64,000 bases of DNA, from NCBI GenBank assembly GCA_965248855.1, contig CBDFKQ010000014.1, forward strand, positions 310,001 through 374,000. The letters are read 5' to 3'. Below, in pieces: positions 1 through 9,665 of this stretch; within the stretch, counting starts at the first letter, position 1; every line of letters starts with the position of its first letter. The translations under genes were made by a program, and so were the position numbers. The notes beneath the pieces are model-generated. The model did not search any database, had not been told where the DNA came from, and saw nothing but the letters and a program-made list of their open reading frames with translations. This DNA comes from CBDFKQ01 sp965248855 (lineage in GTDB: Bacteria; Bacteroidota; Bacteroidia; Cytophagales; 172606-1).

Positions 1-904
1 TAATAATCCCTATCGCATTTGAATCGGTAATGCCAAATATCTCCGTTAAATCCACGCTTGTTATCGTAGCCAGATTGATATTTCCCAAATTTATGTCATT
101 TTTATTCCTCTTTCCATTTTGTTTCTTTTCTTCTAATTCTTCTTCATTAACTAAGGTTTTTAAGTGTTCTTCTATCTTTTTATCGCAATCTATAATGCTT
201 GCACAGTATGTTTTATACATATTATAACTTTGTTCCAGTTCAAAAAGATGTTCTTCCTTCCAAATTCCATTCAGCGATTTTTTTATTGATTCTTTCTTTT
301 CTCTTCGGATGCGGTTATCACACAAGGCTGTTAGTTTTTCCACATCCCGTTCGCCTTTTAGAATGCTTTCTATTATTTCTCTACCTGATTTTCCGGTAAT
401 GTCTGCGATGACATGTTGAAGTTTTACATTCATTTGTTCAAAAGCTTTCTGCATCATGCGCACATGAGTAGCCGACATTTCTATTAAATTTTTCCTATGA
501 CGAACATAGGTTCTTAGTTTTCTGGTAAAGCCATCGGGTTGAAAGCCGGAAGACAATAAACCGCAGCTATGTAATTGCCTGATCCATTCTGCATCGCTAA
601 TGTCAGTCTTTTTACCTTTTACATTTTTTACATGTTTGGCTGTAACTAGCAATACATCTATCCCTGCTTCCTGAATCATGAGAAACAGACTCACCCAGTA
701 AATTCCAGTGGCTTCCATGGCTACTGTATCTACCTTGCATTCTTTTAACCATGCTACAAGGGTTTCCAAATCTTCTGTAAAAGCACCAAAAGCTTTTATA
801 GGTTCTGATAAATCAGGGTTTACAGCTACAAAATGCTCTTTACTGGAAATGTCAATCCCGGCAGCATTAGGAGAAATAATGGGAAATGCTTTTTTGTGTG
901 TCAT
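1..904 (-). CDS. IS110-family transposase (partial, C-terminus beyond window)
   Basis: Open from an ATG at 904 down to the window edge without a stop; about 301 codons are visible. The N-terminal DEDD (RuvC-like) domain is clear: D18 in AGIDISSKEH, E64 in MEATGIYW, and D101/D104 in KKTDISDAEW. This is the acidic tetrad of IS110-family recombinases, which insert and excise the element as a circle and use a bridge RNA. The C-terminal Transposase_20 serine domain would lie outside the window. The protein differs clearly from the two IS110 copies at 33 and 39.6 kb, so it is another subgroup. The C-terminal half cannot be assessed, so activity is unknown. Confidence 0.93.
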   Translation of the reverse strand, partial: MTHKKAFPIISPNAAGIDISSKEHFVAVNPDLSEPIKAFGAFTEDLETLVAWLKECKVDTVAMEATGIYWVSLFLMIQEAGIDVLLVTAKHVKNVKGKKTDISDAEWIRQLHSCGLLSSGFQPDGFTRKLRTYVRHRKNLIEMSATHVRMMQKAFEQMNVKLQHVIADITGKSGREIIESILKGERDVEKLTALCDNRIRREKKESIKKSLNGIWKEEHLFELEQSYNMYKTYCASIIDCDKKIEEHLKTLVNEEELEEKKQNGKRNKNDINLGNINLATITSVDLTEIFGITDSNAIGII

Positions 905-1338
905 GCTTTTAAAATTTAAAGTATAAAAAGCAGTGCATTTGTTCTTTCCAGATTCCTATAAGCTCTTAAACGGGGTCCTGATTTATTGGCCACCAAATGG
1001 ATTTCTATTAAAAGAACATAACCAAACTTGATGGCGGGTTCGTATAACACCATTGAAAAAGACGGTTTTGCTTTGGCACTGCTAGCTTGACAAGTTACTT
1101 CAGGGGATTTAGAATTTCAAATGTTTAGATACTTGATGAAAAAAGTAACCAAAAAAATCAAGAAATTCCGAATGCTGTCCGCACACAGACCCTCCGCACG
1201 CCCGCCGGAATTTCAGGCCTACACCTCCTAATTCTTGCTTTCTTTTATTGATATGTTTTTTTTTGGTTTTTTTTAATCAAAATATGTAATACTTAAATGC
1301 CTATAACAAAATATTTTTTCTATTTTGGAAGTATTTTT
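905..1338. other. Non-coding end of IS110 plus spacer
   Basis: No gene is seen. The part near 904 is the element's non-coding end. Around 1132-1162 lies an inverted repeat, CTTGAT to ATCAAG, enclosing an A-rich loop. It is followed by an unusually G+C-rich 1190-1225 stretch in an otherwise AT-rich spacer. The outer boundary of the element cannot be fixed from one copy. Confidence 0.5.
929..1083 (-). ncRNA. Candidate bridge-RNA region of the 5' IS110 element
   Basis: The spacer upstream of the transposase start contains an 8-bp perfect inverted repeat: AGCAGTGC at 929-936 and GCACTGCT at 1076-1083. It closes about 140 nt that hold further short pairings, such as AUGGUG with CGCCAU in transcript sense. 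IS110-family elements are known to encode a bridge RNA in a non-coding end. Position and structure fit, but without a second copy or a known insertion site no guide can be assigned. Confidence 0.25.
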
Positions 1339-3267
1339 TTATTTTTTATTATCATCCATTTCAACAACAAGTTCTTCCCACTCACTTTCAAGCATTTTTA
1401 TTTTATCTGATATTTGCCTGTATCTTTCATTAAGAGCCTTTAGTTTTTCTGCATGGTTATAATTTTCTGCTTTGGCTAAGTCCTCTTCCATTTTAATCTT
1501 CTGCTTTTCAAGTTCCGACATTTCATTCTCCGTTTCTTGTAATTTCTGACTTACTTTTTTAATGTCTTTTTGTACAGGTTTTTTTTCGGAATGCGATGAC
1601 AAAGTTTTTTGTTCAACAGGCTTGGCAATTACAGTATTTTTTTTATCCGGTCCATTTAGTTTTTCATTTGCTTCCCTTGTTTCTTTCCAGATTTCATATT
1701 CTTCGTAAGTGCCGGGGTATTCTTTTATTTGATAATCTTCAATGTACCAAATCTTATTCGCTACTCTCGATACAAAATGCCTGTCATGGGATATTACTAC
1801 ATAACTTCCTTCATAATGTTCAAGCGCCTGAATTAATATATTTACAGATTGCATATCCAAGTGATTGGTTGGTTCATCAAGCAATAAAAAATTAGCTTGC
1901 GAAATTAATACTTTCGATAAAGCAACCCTAGATTTTTCTCCACCCGATAAAACTTTTATTTTTTTAAAAGCATCGTCATTACTAAATAAAAAACAACCTA
2001 ATATAGTTCTTAACTCTGTTTCCGATTTATCTGTTCCGGTCTGTTTTAACTCATCAAGTATAGCATTTTCAACATTTAAGCTTTCTAATTGATGTTGGGC
2101 ATAGAAAGAAAAATTAACATTGTGGCCAAGTTCTCTTTTCCCGGTTATAGGTTCATTACCTGCTATAATTCTTAAAATAGTCGATTTCCCTTTTCCATTT
2201 GCACCTATTAAAGCAATTTTATCACCTCTTTCCATTTTAATGGTGGTATGTTTTAAAATTTCTTTTTCAGGATAAGCCTTACTTATATCATCCAACATCA
2301 ATACATTGCGGCCTGATGGGGAAGAGAATTTGAATTTAAAATGAACCTTGGCGGTTTCATCCACCACTTCATCAATCATTTCAATCCTGTTAAGCATTTT
2401 AACACGGGATTGAACCTGGCTTGCTTTTGATGCCTTTGCCTTAAAGCGGTTTATAAATAGTTCTGTCTGCCTTATTTTTGCCTGTTGGTTTTCATAAGCA
2501 TTTTGTTGAAGTTCGTTTCTTAAAGATTTTTCTTCGAGGTAAAATTCATAATTACCCGAATACCAATTCATTTTACCTGCCGAAATTTCTACAATACTCT
2601 CAACCACATTATCTAGAAAAAATCTATCGTGAGACACAACTATAATAGCACCTTCGTAATTGGATAAATAATTTTCTATCCATTGAATGGTTGGTAAATC
2701 CAAGTGATTGGTTGGTTCATCGAGCATTAATAAAGCAGGTTTTTGCAAAAGCATTTTTGCAAGCATAACCCTCATTCGCCAGCCTCCGGAAAATTCTTTT
2801 AATGGTCTTTGTAAATCACTTGTACTAAAACCAAGACCTTCTAAAATTTCCTCTGTTTTAGTTTGCATATTATATCCATCCAGGGCTTCGAACTCATCCT
2901 GAAATCGTGCTAGCTTGTCAACAAGTTCATCACGATAATTGGTTTCCATTTCGTGAATAACTCTATCGATAGATTTTTGAATTTCGTTTTCACGTTCGAA
3001 AGCTTCCATCGCCACAGTTAAAATACTATCCTCGGTAACATAGCTGAGCAAATCCTGATTTAAAAAACCGATGGTACAATCGCCGGATTTAGAAATATTT
3101 CCCTCGTCAGGTTGATATTCACCCATTATTATTCGCAACAAAGTAGATTTACCTGTTCCATTCGCGCCTACAAGACCAATTTTATCTTTTGGTTTGATAT
3201 GCAAATTGGCATTTTGATACAATGGGCGGGAGCCGAAATAAAAAGAAAGATTGTTAATAGAAAGCAT
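1339..3267 (-). CDS. ABC-F family ATP-binding protein
   Basis: A 642-residue soluble protein with two ABC ATPase domains and no membrane segments, which is the ABC-F layout. Domain 1 has Walker A GANGTGKST at 34-42, signature FSGGW, Walker B with LMLDEPTNHLD and an SHDRFF H-loop. Domain 2 has GANGKGKST, LSGGEKSR and LLLDEPTNHLD. A Lys/Glu-rich linker joins them, and the last 80 or so residues are a charged coiled coil, as in Uup/YheS-type members. ABC-F proteins act on the ribosome (translation factors or antibiotic protection). Which role applies here cannot be read from sequence. It is a single gene about 130 bp downstream of the helicase gene on the same strand. Confidence 0.95.
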   Translation of the reverse strand: MLSINNLSFYFGSRPLYQNANLHIKPKDKIGLVGANGTGKSTLLRIIMGEYQPDEGNISKSGDCTIGFLNQDLLSYVTEDSILTVAMEAFERENEIQKSIDRVIHEMETNYRDELVDKLARFQDEFEALDGYNMQTKTEEILEGLGFSTSDLQRPLKEFSGGWRMRVMLAKMLLQKPALLMLDEPTNHLDLPTIQWIENYLSNYEGAIIVVSHDRFFLDNVVESIVEISAGKMNWYSGNYEFYLEEKSLRNELQQNAYENQQAKIRQTELFINRFKAKASKASQVQSRVKMLNRIEMIDEVVDETAKVHFKFKFSSPSGRNVLMLDDISKAYPEKEILKHTTIKMERGDKIALIGANGKGKSTILRIIAGNEPITGKRELGHNVNFSFYAQHQLESLNVENAILDELKQTGTDKSETELRTILGCFLFSNDDAFKKIKVLSGGEKSRVALSKVLISQANFLLLDEPTNHLDMQSVNILIQALEHYEGSYVVISHDRHFVSRVANKIWYIEDYQIKEYPGTYEEYEIWKETREANEKLNGPDKKNTVIAKPVEQKTLSSHSEKKPVQKDIKKVSQKLQETENEMSELEKQKIKMEEDLAKAENYNHAEKLKALNERYRQISDKIKMLESEWEELVVEMDDNKK

Positions 3268-3400
3268 GTTGCAAATTTATAAACAATTTGCCTGAAAGAG
3301 AAGAAAGAGAAATAAGAAACAAAAAAGATTTATAAAAAATAATAAATTAGTTTTCTTTCCAAGAAAAATATGGATTATAAAGAGGATTATAAATTTTGGA

Positions 3401-6298
3401 TTAGTTATCAAAAATATCGTCCCGGTTATGCTCCGATATTTTAATTTTTTGTTTCCAATCTGTTGTCGGCCTATTATCCAAAAAAAACGGTTGAGATTTT
3501 TTTATTTCTTTTGTTTCTGAATCTTTACGTCCGCCCTGTTGGATTATATAATTTTTATCAATTTCATTCCATAAATGTTTTTTATCCAGATAATTATAAA
3601 GTAAATCAACCACTTTAAATGATGAACGGCCTTTATCCAATAAATTATTTTCATTTTCCGATAAAATATACAACCTATCTGCAGCCCTTGTAAAAGCCAC
3701 ATACATTAAATTAAGGTTTTCAATAAATGAATCGGATTGTTTGGCCAGATAATCATCTTTAAAAATTGTACTTTCTAATTCTTTAACTGCTCTTACTGCA
3801 ACATGACTAAGTTTAGATGCCGAAAAACTGTCGGGTTGATAATTTAATTTCGATAAATTGATCCATAAAAAGGATTTAGAATTTATGCTTAAAGACCAAT
3901 CGGCAAAGGCAACAATTACGATAGGATATTCTAAACCTTTTGATTTGTGAATAGTAGTTACTGTTACAGCATTCCAATCTTTAGGAGTATTAATGGATAG
4001 GTGATCATTTTTAACCTCCCAATGTTCCATAAATTCGGATAAATTATTACTCTTTTTTACACTGAACTCAAGTATAACATCTAAAAACCGATAAATAAAT
4101 GCAGATTGGCGGGGAATAGATAATAAATTAAAAATCCTGATTACACTTTCAGTTAAATCGTAAATGGAAGATTGAGAGAGCTTTTCAGTACTTATTTCTA
4201 TATTTTTGGTTTGAAAATAAGAGTAAAAAACATCAATATTTTTATCCCTTACCACCACTTCTATTGTTTTTTGTTCAGCTTCATCCGGCAAGCGATTTAA
4301 AATAAGAATATGAAACAATTGGATGCACTCATATTTTAATAAAATATCATTTGGGTTTTCTACAATTTTAAAAATAGCGATGATAAATCTGATAGATGAA
4401 GCAGATTTTAATAATAAGGAATCGCCGGATATTACTTTTATTTTATTCTGAAATAGAAATTCTGCAATGTATTTGCTCTTACTGTTGCTTCTGCAAAGTA
4501 TGGCAATATCTTTATTGGAGTATCCATTTACCAAGGCTTCGGCAATGATTTTTTTTATATTGAAAAGAGTGTTTTTTATATAAATAGATGTTTCAAGTTT
4601 ATATTCATTTTCAATAAATAAATCGTCTTTAGGATTGATAAAACTTATTTCAACATGGCCGCCAATTTTTTTATTTTCGGGCAAGGTTTGTTGAAAACTT
4701 TCGTCATATACATGGGCAAGTGCTTCGCTTTTGGATTGATATAAATCTGCAATTACTTTAAAAAAATCATTGTTAAAGTTTATTATTTCTGCTTTGCTTC
4801 TAAAATTTGTATTTAAAAGTTGGGGTGAAATATGATTTTTTATAGTATCGTATCGTTGTTCTAATAAATTACCTGCAAAATTATCCTCTTGTTGATTTAC
4901 CAGTTCAAGCACATTACCTTTCGATAAATGAACAATTTGTTTTAAATCTCCTCCTCTCCAACTGTAAATAGCTTGTTTGGCATCACCAACTATTAAACTC
5001 GTGTGTTCATAACCCAAACTATTTTCAATAAGAGGCATTAAATTATTCCATTGCAGTACGGAAGTATCCTGAAATTCGTCTATTAGTATGTGATTGTATT
5101 TTTCTCCCAGTCGTTCATAAATAAATGGCACAGGCTCATTTAAAACTATGTTTATTATTTTTTTATTAAAATCAGAAATATGAACAATGTTTTTCTCTCG
5201 CTTTAATCCTTCAAGCTCTCTATCAAGCTGATGTAAAACAGAAATTTTGTATAAGTGCCGGTAAACTGCCTTTAATGAAAGATACTCATCAGCAAGCTTT
5301 TTAATATTAAAATAGCTATCGTTAAATAATTGAAATAAGGAATTAACGATATCGATTTCATTTTTTTTTACACTATTATTTGAAATTTTACCACTTGCCA
5401 ATACATTCGAAAAATCTTTATTTAAAATTTCCTCACTTACTTCTTCGGCAAGACTTTCAAAATAATTTGCTATTCCTCTCGACTTTCCTTCAAAATGCGC
5501 ATTACTCAAGCCCAATTTTTTAAAAGAACTTACAACCAAATCAGCTATTGATTTTATTTCTTTTTCGAGCGAATTAATTTTTTGACGCATCTCTATCCTT
5601 ATCTCATCAAAATCTGATAGGTTTAAGGATTTTAAGGATTCTATAGCATCAATAACCGTTTCGTCAAAAAGATTATAACCAAATTTGGTTAAATCTGTAG
5701 GAAAAGAGAGTAAACTTTCACCGCCGGCAATTTTTTCCTGAATAAATTCTTCAAGGGTATCCGATAATTTTTTTTGGTCTTCTAATTCAAAATCACCCGC
5801 TTTATTAATTAATCTGTCTACAGAATTTTGGAGAAAACCTTTTGCGTCCAAATCAATTTCATAATTGTACGGCAAATCTAACTCTTCGGTAAAAGCACTT
5901 ACAATTCTGTTTGTAAAGCTATCAATGGTGCCGATTGCAAACTCTGAGTAATCATTTATAATTTTTTTATGTGTTTTTCGAGCTCTTTCTTTAATGATCT
6001 CAATATTTACAATTTCTTCAGGATAGTCTTCATTAATTTCATCTACAATAGATTGCAACAAATATGTAATTTTTATTTTTTCTCCGGGAGGAAGCAGCTC
6101 AAGTTCGTTAAAGGATTTTAAAACAGATAGAACCCTTTCTTTCATTTCATTAGCCGCATCGTTGGTAAAAGTGATGGCCAATATTTTTTTAAAATAAACA
6201 GAGTCGTTGGTTTTTAAGGCAAGCTTTAAATACTCTTTAGTAAGTGTATAAGTTTTACCCGAACCCGCAGAAGAACTATATATTTTAAATTTTTTCAA
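3401..6298 (-). CDS. RecB/AddA-like UvrD superfamily 1 helicase lacking the C-terminal nuclease domain
   Basis: A 965-residue SF1A helicase. Motif I is SSAGSGKT (K15), motif II LIDEFQDTS, motif III VGDAKQAIYSWRGGD, motif V TTIHKSKGLEYP and motif VI NLMYVAFTRAADRLY. The AGSGKT start and the long insertions resemble the Bacteroidota exonuclease V beta-subunit type. These proteins normally continue into a RecB-like PD-(D/E)XK nuclease domain. Here the protein stops about 95 residues after motif VI, and only 133 bp separate it from the next gene, so no nuclease module is present. Role: DNA translocation and end processing. An AddB-like partner is not in the window. Confidence 0.9.
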   Translation of the reverse strand: MKKFKIYSSSAGSGKTYTLTKEYLKLALKTNDSVYFKKILAITFTNDAANEMKERVLSVLKSFNELELLPPGEKIKITYLLQSIVDEINEDYPEEIVNIEIIKERARKTHKKIINDYSEFAIGTIDSFTNRIVSAFTEELDLPYNYEIDLDAKGFLQNSVDRLINKAGDFELEDQKKLSDTLEEFIQEKIAGGESLLSFPTDLTKFGYNLFDETVIDAIESLKSLNLSDFDEIRIEMRQKINSLEKEIKSIADLVVSSFKKLGLSNAHFEGKSRGIANYFESLAEEVSEEILNKDFSNVLASGKISNNSVKKNEIDIVNSLFQLFNDSYFNIKKLADEYLSLKAVYRHLYKISVLHQLDRELEGLKREKNIVHISDFNKKIINIVLNEPVPFIYERLGEKYNHILIDEFQDTSVLQWNNLMPLIENSLGYEHTSLIVGDAKQAIYSWRGGDLKQIVHLSKGNVLELVNQQEDNFAGNLLEQRYDTIKNHISPQLLNTNFRSKAEIINFNNDFFKVIADLYQSKSEALAHVYDESFQQTLPENKKIGGHVEISFINPKDDLFIENEYKLETSIYIKNTLFNIKKIIAEALVNGYSNKDIAILCRSNSKSKYIAEFLFQNKIKVISGDSLLLKSASSIRFIIAIFKIVENPNDILLKYECIQLFHILILNRLPDEAEQKTIEVVVRDKNIDVFYSYFQTKNIEISTEKLSQSSIYDLTESVIRIFNLLSIPRQSAFIYRFLDVILEFSVKKSNNLSEFMEHWEVKNDHLSINTPKDWNAVTVTTIHKSKGLEYPIVIVAFADWSLSINSKSFLWINLSKLNYQPDSFSASKLSHVAVRAVKELESTIFKDDYLAKQSDSFIENLNLMYVAFTRAADRLYILSENENNLLDKGRSSFKVVDLLYNYLDKKHLWNEIDKNYIIQQGGRKDSETKEIKKSQPFFLDNRPTTDWKQKIKISEHNRDDIFDN

Positions 6299-6718
6299 AT
6301 TTGATATTTTAGAAATTTTTTTTTTTGAAAAAAATAAAAATTATTATGCAATAATAATTCCTTTACATTCTTTTATAAATATATTATATTTTTGGTTTGG
6401 TTAACTTTAGGTATTATACAATTTATCTAAAGTTCTTCATGTCGTGAAAGACGAACAAAATTAGAAAGTTGGATTTTTAAACTACTTAAAATTAAAAAGA
6501 TGGGACGCGAGAAACGAATATTCCCGAACTTTTCGCCATGTCAGGTGTTTTCACCTTACATTTTTTAATTATTAATGTGTCTCGTCATTAATCAATAATA
6601 TACATTTAGAGTTACTATTAACTTTTTTTTCGTATTTACGTTATGTTACAAAAGTGAGGAATTGCTTATTGTAAGTAAAAAATATAAATTTGTACATGTT
6701 TAAACTGAAAATATTAAT
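6299..6718. other. 420-bp spacer with dispersed palindrome
   Basis: Divergent spacer between the helicase and a lipoprotein gene. It holds one copy of an 18-bp palindrome, imperfect here (about 6541-6556, TCAGGTGTTTTCACCT), that recurs at 21622 and 23519. The promoter of the lipoprotein is near its right end. No gene is seen. Confidence 0.5.
6662..6692 (+). promoter_or_regulatory. Bacteroidota-type promoter of the 6719 lipoprotein
   Basis: TTG at 6662-6664, a 20-nt spacer, then TAAATTTG at 6685-6692, matching the Bacteroidota -33 TTG / -7 TAnnTTTG consensus. It ends 26 nt before the ATG. Confidence 0.4.
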
Positions 6719-7165
6719 ATGAAAAAAATCAATATCACGGTAATTTTAATTGCAATCATTTTTTCTTTGTCTATTTCATCTTGTAAAAAACCAAGTTCGG
6801 ATCCTAGTCGTCAGGATTTAATAAAAAGAAATTGGAAAGCAAGTAAAGTAGATGCTTCAGTCAATAATGCATCTACAACTGTTTACACTTCCTCTTCTCC
6901 TCAAATACTAATTGATGATTATTCGAAATTTAAGATAAATTTTGTTGATGGCACTAACTATAGTTATACCGATGTTAACGGAAACCCATCAACAGGTACC
7001 TATACTTTTGGCTCAAATAATGCAACAATAATTTTTAAAGGCGGGGCATTGGATGCTAAGGTTTATACAATCACTTCTTTAGATGGGGCTTCATTTGTAT
7101 TTACATTTCCCGATAATTCATCAAAAATTCCAAGTCAAAAAACCATTACAGCTGTTCCTGCTTAA
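6719..7165 (+). CDS. Small lipocalin-like lipoprotein
   Basis: A 148-residue protein with a lipoprotein signal: a hydrophobic stretch at 5-21 and lipobox SISSC, lipidated Cys at 22. The rest is a small beta-rich domain of the kind often labelled lipocalin-like in Bacteroidota: an NWKASKV strand near the start, then alternating Thr/Ser/Gly-rich strands. No catalytic motif is visible. It probably sits in the outer or inner membrane leaflet facing the periplasm. It is a single gene with its own promoter and terminator. Function unknown. Confidence 0.8.
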   Translation: MKKINITVILIAIIFSLSISSCKKPSSDPSRQDLIKRNWKASKVDASVNNASTTVYTSSSPQILIDDYSKFKINFVDGTNYSYTDVNGNPSTGTYTFGSNNATIIFKGGALDAKVYTITSLDGASFVFTFPDNSSKIPSQKTITAVPA

Positions 7166-7186
7166 AACAGAAATAATTTAAAATAA

Positions 7187-7216
7187 AAATGCCGGGCATC
7201 ATTACCCGGCATTTTT
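7187..7216 (+). terminator. Bidirectional intrinsic terminator
   Basis: ATGCCGGG / CCCGGCAT stem with an 8-nt loop, A-tract before and T-tract after. It lies between convergent genes and can serve both. Confidence 0.85.
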
Positions 7217-7239
7217 ATTTTAATTAAATGATATTAAAC

Positions 7240-8436
7240 TTATGGTTGTTTCTTTTCATTTAATAATTTAACTCCCAATATACTTTCCAACATCGATGCT
7301 TCTTTGTTTGAGTTACCGCCACTCATAAAAGTAGTTGGTAAAACTATTTTTGATAAAGCTTCTGCCACTCCTATTTTCGTGTCTTTATCATATTGAGCAC
7401 GTTCTTGAGGTGTTAAACCTGCTGAAACTAATTTAGTATTCGCATAAGATTTTGCATCTGCCTCAGTTTTTGTTTTCTGAGCATTTAAAACTGCAGTTTG
7501 CGATTCTAAAGCTGCAACTTCTTTTTGTTGCTCGGCTTGAGTAATGGCTTGTGCTTTTATAACTTCTTGTTCCCATTTAGCTTTAGCAGCTGCTGCCTTA
7601 CCCTGCAATTCAGTAGTTATTGCATCTTGTTCTGCTTTTTTAGAATTTGCAATAGCAGTTTGCACTTGCATGTAAGCTTGTTGTTGTACTTTAATTTGTT
7701 TTTCAACCTCCTCATCATAATCTATTGCATTCAAAGAAAGGCCTTGTAAGCTTATGTGATAGGCCTTTATGGCCGAAATCTCTTGGCGTAAAGGCACCTT
7801 ATTTTCCTGCACAATTTTAACTACAGTTATTGTTTTATCCGTGTTCATTAGATCGTCATGTACTTTTACATCTTCCTGATTTGTACGATACACTCCATTT
7901 ATTGATTGATCTTCAATAAAAGAAAGCAAATCATTTCTTTTTTCAGCGGATGACTCTTTCGACGACATTAAAGGCCCGGTCATATAAACTGCTTTTGTTA
8001 CTACCTGGCGTATTAATTGTTGTTCAATTGCCAACTGTCCACCAAAATCTGTATGCAATTTTAATATGGCTTTTTCATCAGTTGGCATGTACCAACGCAC
8101 AGAACCGGAAATATTGCCATGCCCACCATCATTAAAACGAATTTTAATTGACTGGTCTTCGGCTCTTCCTTCATCGGTTTTTTTACTGAACCAGAATTGG
8201 TTTGATTTTTTGTAATGAGTAGAAATACCAAACCCCTGAAAAACCGGACCGGGAGAAGTATAAACTGAAACTTTACCCGTAAAAACACTTTGAATAATCA
8301 CAATTTCGGAGTTATCGACGTTTTCGATAAGTTTACCCGAAAACAATATAAATATCAGAAATAAGAAGCCTAAACCGATTAATAATAATTTTTTCGGATT
8401 TAAATTAGAAGGCAAGTTTTTTATAATTTGTTGCAT
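7240..8436 (-). CDS. SPFH/Band-7 domain membrane protein
   Basis: A 398-residue protein with one N-terminal transmembrane segment (about 18-38), then an SPFH (prohibitin-like) domain that starts with the typical ENVDNSEIVIIQS strand. A long Ala/Gln/Lys-rich helical region at 240-330 is likely coiled coil. A short tail follows. SPFH proteins form large membrane-bound rings or scaffolds. The substrate or partner here is unknown. It is followed upstream on the same strand (8459-8734) by a small membrane protein with a helical tail, 22 bp away, so the two are likely co-transcribed and may interact. Confidence 0.85.
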   Translation of the reverse strand: MQQIIKNLPSNLNPKKLLLIGLGFLFLIFILFSGKLIENVDNSEIVIIQSVFTGKVSVYTSPGPVFQGFGISTHYKKSNQFWFSKKTDEGRAEDQSIKIRFNDGGHGNISGSVRWYMPTDEKAILKLHTDFGGQLAIEQQLIRQVVTKAVYMTGPLMSSKESSAEKRNDLLSFIEDQSINGVYRTNQEDVKVHDDLMNTDKTITVVKIVQENKVPLRQEISAIKAYHISLQGLSLNAIDYDEEVEKQIKVQQQAYMQVQTAIANSKKAEQDAITTELQGKAAAAKAKWEQEVIKAQAITQAEQQKEVAALESQTAVLNAQKTKTEADAKSYANTKLVSAGLTPQERAQYDKDTKIGVAEALSKIVLPTTFMSGGNSNKEASMLESILGVKLLNEKKQP

Positions 8437-8458
8437 ATTAATGGTTTGTTGGTGGATA

Positions 8459-8734
8459 TTATTTTAATAAGTTATCGGATATTTCTTTTAATCGTTCAGC
8501 GTGTTTTAAGCGATCATTTATTTCATATTGAACATTTTTTACCTCCCTTATCTTTTCCTTTGCCAATTCAATTTTATTATCAAATGAAGTTTCTTCAACA
8601 ATTTCATTTTCAATTACAATTGTTTTTCTGAACGAACCAAATAATGGCTTACCCATTATAAGTGGTAAGAAAAACTCTGTAAAGAAAATTAATATAATGG
8701 CTAACACTAAAATCAATTCAATTACTGCCCACAT
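8459..8734 (-). CDS. Small single-pass membrane protein, partner candidate of the SPFH protein
   Basis: A 91-residue protein with an N-terminal hydrophobic segment (about 3-27) followed by a charged Glu/Lys-rich helix (50-90) that looks coiled-coil. It is the first gene of a two-gene unit with the SPFH gene, 22 bp apart. No known family is recognised. The pairing with an SPFH scaffold is inferred from context only. Confidence 0.7.
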   Translation of the reverse strand: MWAVIELILVLAIILIFFTEFFLPLIMGKPLFGSFRKTIVIENEIVEETSFDNKIELAKEKIREVKNVQYEINDRLKHAERLKEISDNLLK

Positions 8735-9141
8735 TTTATTTAAAGTTTTAGATTAAAATTTTAGATTAATAATAAGCATTGCTAAAGCCGGCAAAAGCTT
8801 TTTTGTTTAATAAGGAGTTTACATTTTTATTTAAATAATTAAAAATTAATTCGTATTCTTCTTTGATTTTTTTTTAATAAGATTGAAAACACTTTGGTTT
8901 CCATTTTAGGAACAGTTTTCCTAAAAAAGCGGCGGGCGTTTAAAGGATTTTTTGCAGGAATGTACTTTTTTATTTGACATTTTATCAATTATTATAAATT
9001 GTATACTATTGATGTGGAGATGAAACCTAAAGTAACTTTAAAATTCAATAAATATTTTTAAATTCCATTTTCAGGAGACTTATTAAATAAAAAAAGAAGA
9101 CTTAGCCTTCTTTTTTTATTTATATAAATTATATTTTGATA
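8735..9141. other. 407-bp AT-rich spacer
   Basis: It holds a hairpin near 8906-8930 (TTTTAGGA with TCCTAAAA) and a terminator at 9088-9118. No coding potential beyond a 13-codon open frame. No gene is called. Confidence 0.5.
9088..9118 (-). terminator. Intrinsic terminator of the 9142 gene
   Basis: AAAAAAGAAG / CTTCTTTTTT stem-loop 24 bp downstream of the stop codon on the minus strand. Confidence 0.7.
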
Positions 9142-9597
9142 CTAGAAAAATGCTCTGAATAATGGCCTTGATACAAATGGGATTGAAATAATTATTAAGA
9201 TAATGGACACGGTAAAATAAATAAATGCCGTTTTATGTTTGTGAATATCTTCCATTCCTTTTTTTGAAAGAGTTCTGCCTATTTGAGCTATAACAGCTGC
9301 GATAATCATGGCTAATATATGTTCTACAGCCCAAAAACGGGCTAAAGGGTTTTTCATAGTTGCTTTTGGATCGGCTATTAAAATTTCAAACCAATGTGTA
9401 CCCAAAAAATATAATAATAAACCAAGTAATAATTGAAGGTGAACACTTCCAACAAAAACTGCACCCGCAATATTATCTTGTTTGGTAAAAAGTTTTTTGC
9501 CTTGCCAACCTGATAATGCACGAAATATTGCCCAAAATGCAGCTATCAAAACCAGCCAACGGGTCCATGAATGAATGAAAAGCAAAATTGAATACAT
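9142..9597 (-). CDS. Cytochrome-b-like four-helix membrane protein
   Basis: 151 residues with four predicted transmembrane helices (about 5-25, 43-66, 87-108, 124-146). Several His residues lie in or near helices: H9, H53, H67, H92. The layout resembles the small proteins annotated as cytochrome b in Bacteroidota. Haem binding is plausible but not shown by a strict motif. It is a single gene with its own terminator. Confidence 0.65.
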   Translation of the reverse strand: MYSILLFIHSWTRWLVLIAAFWAIFRALSGWQGKKLFTKQDNIAGAVFVGSVHLQLLLGLLLYFLGTHWFEILIADPKATMKNPLARFWAVEHILAMIIAAVIAQIGRTLSKKGMEDIHKHKTAFIYFTVSIILIIISIPFVSRPLFRAFF

Positions 9598-9665
9598 AAG
9601 TTTTGTTTAAGGGGTTTGGAATTCGGTAAAGATATCTGAGAATATTTTATGGCAAAAGAAATTAT

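Noticed and set aside
8974..9118. Possible small RNA gene with TTGACA and TATAAA boxes and a terminator
   Set aside because: The box spacing is only 13 nt, and the terminator is explained by the convergent-side gene at 9142.
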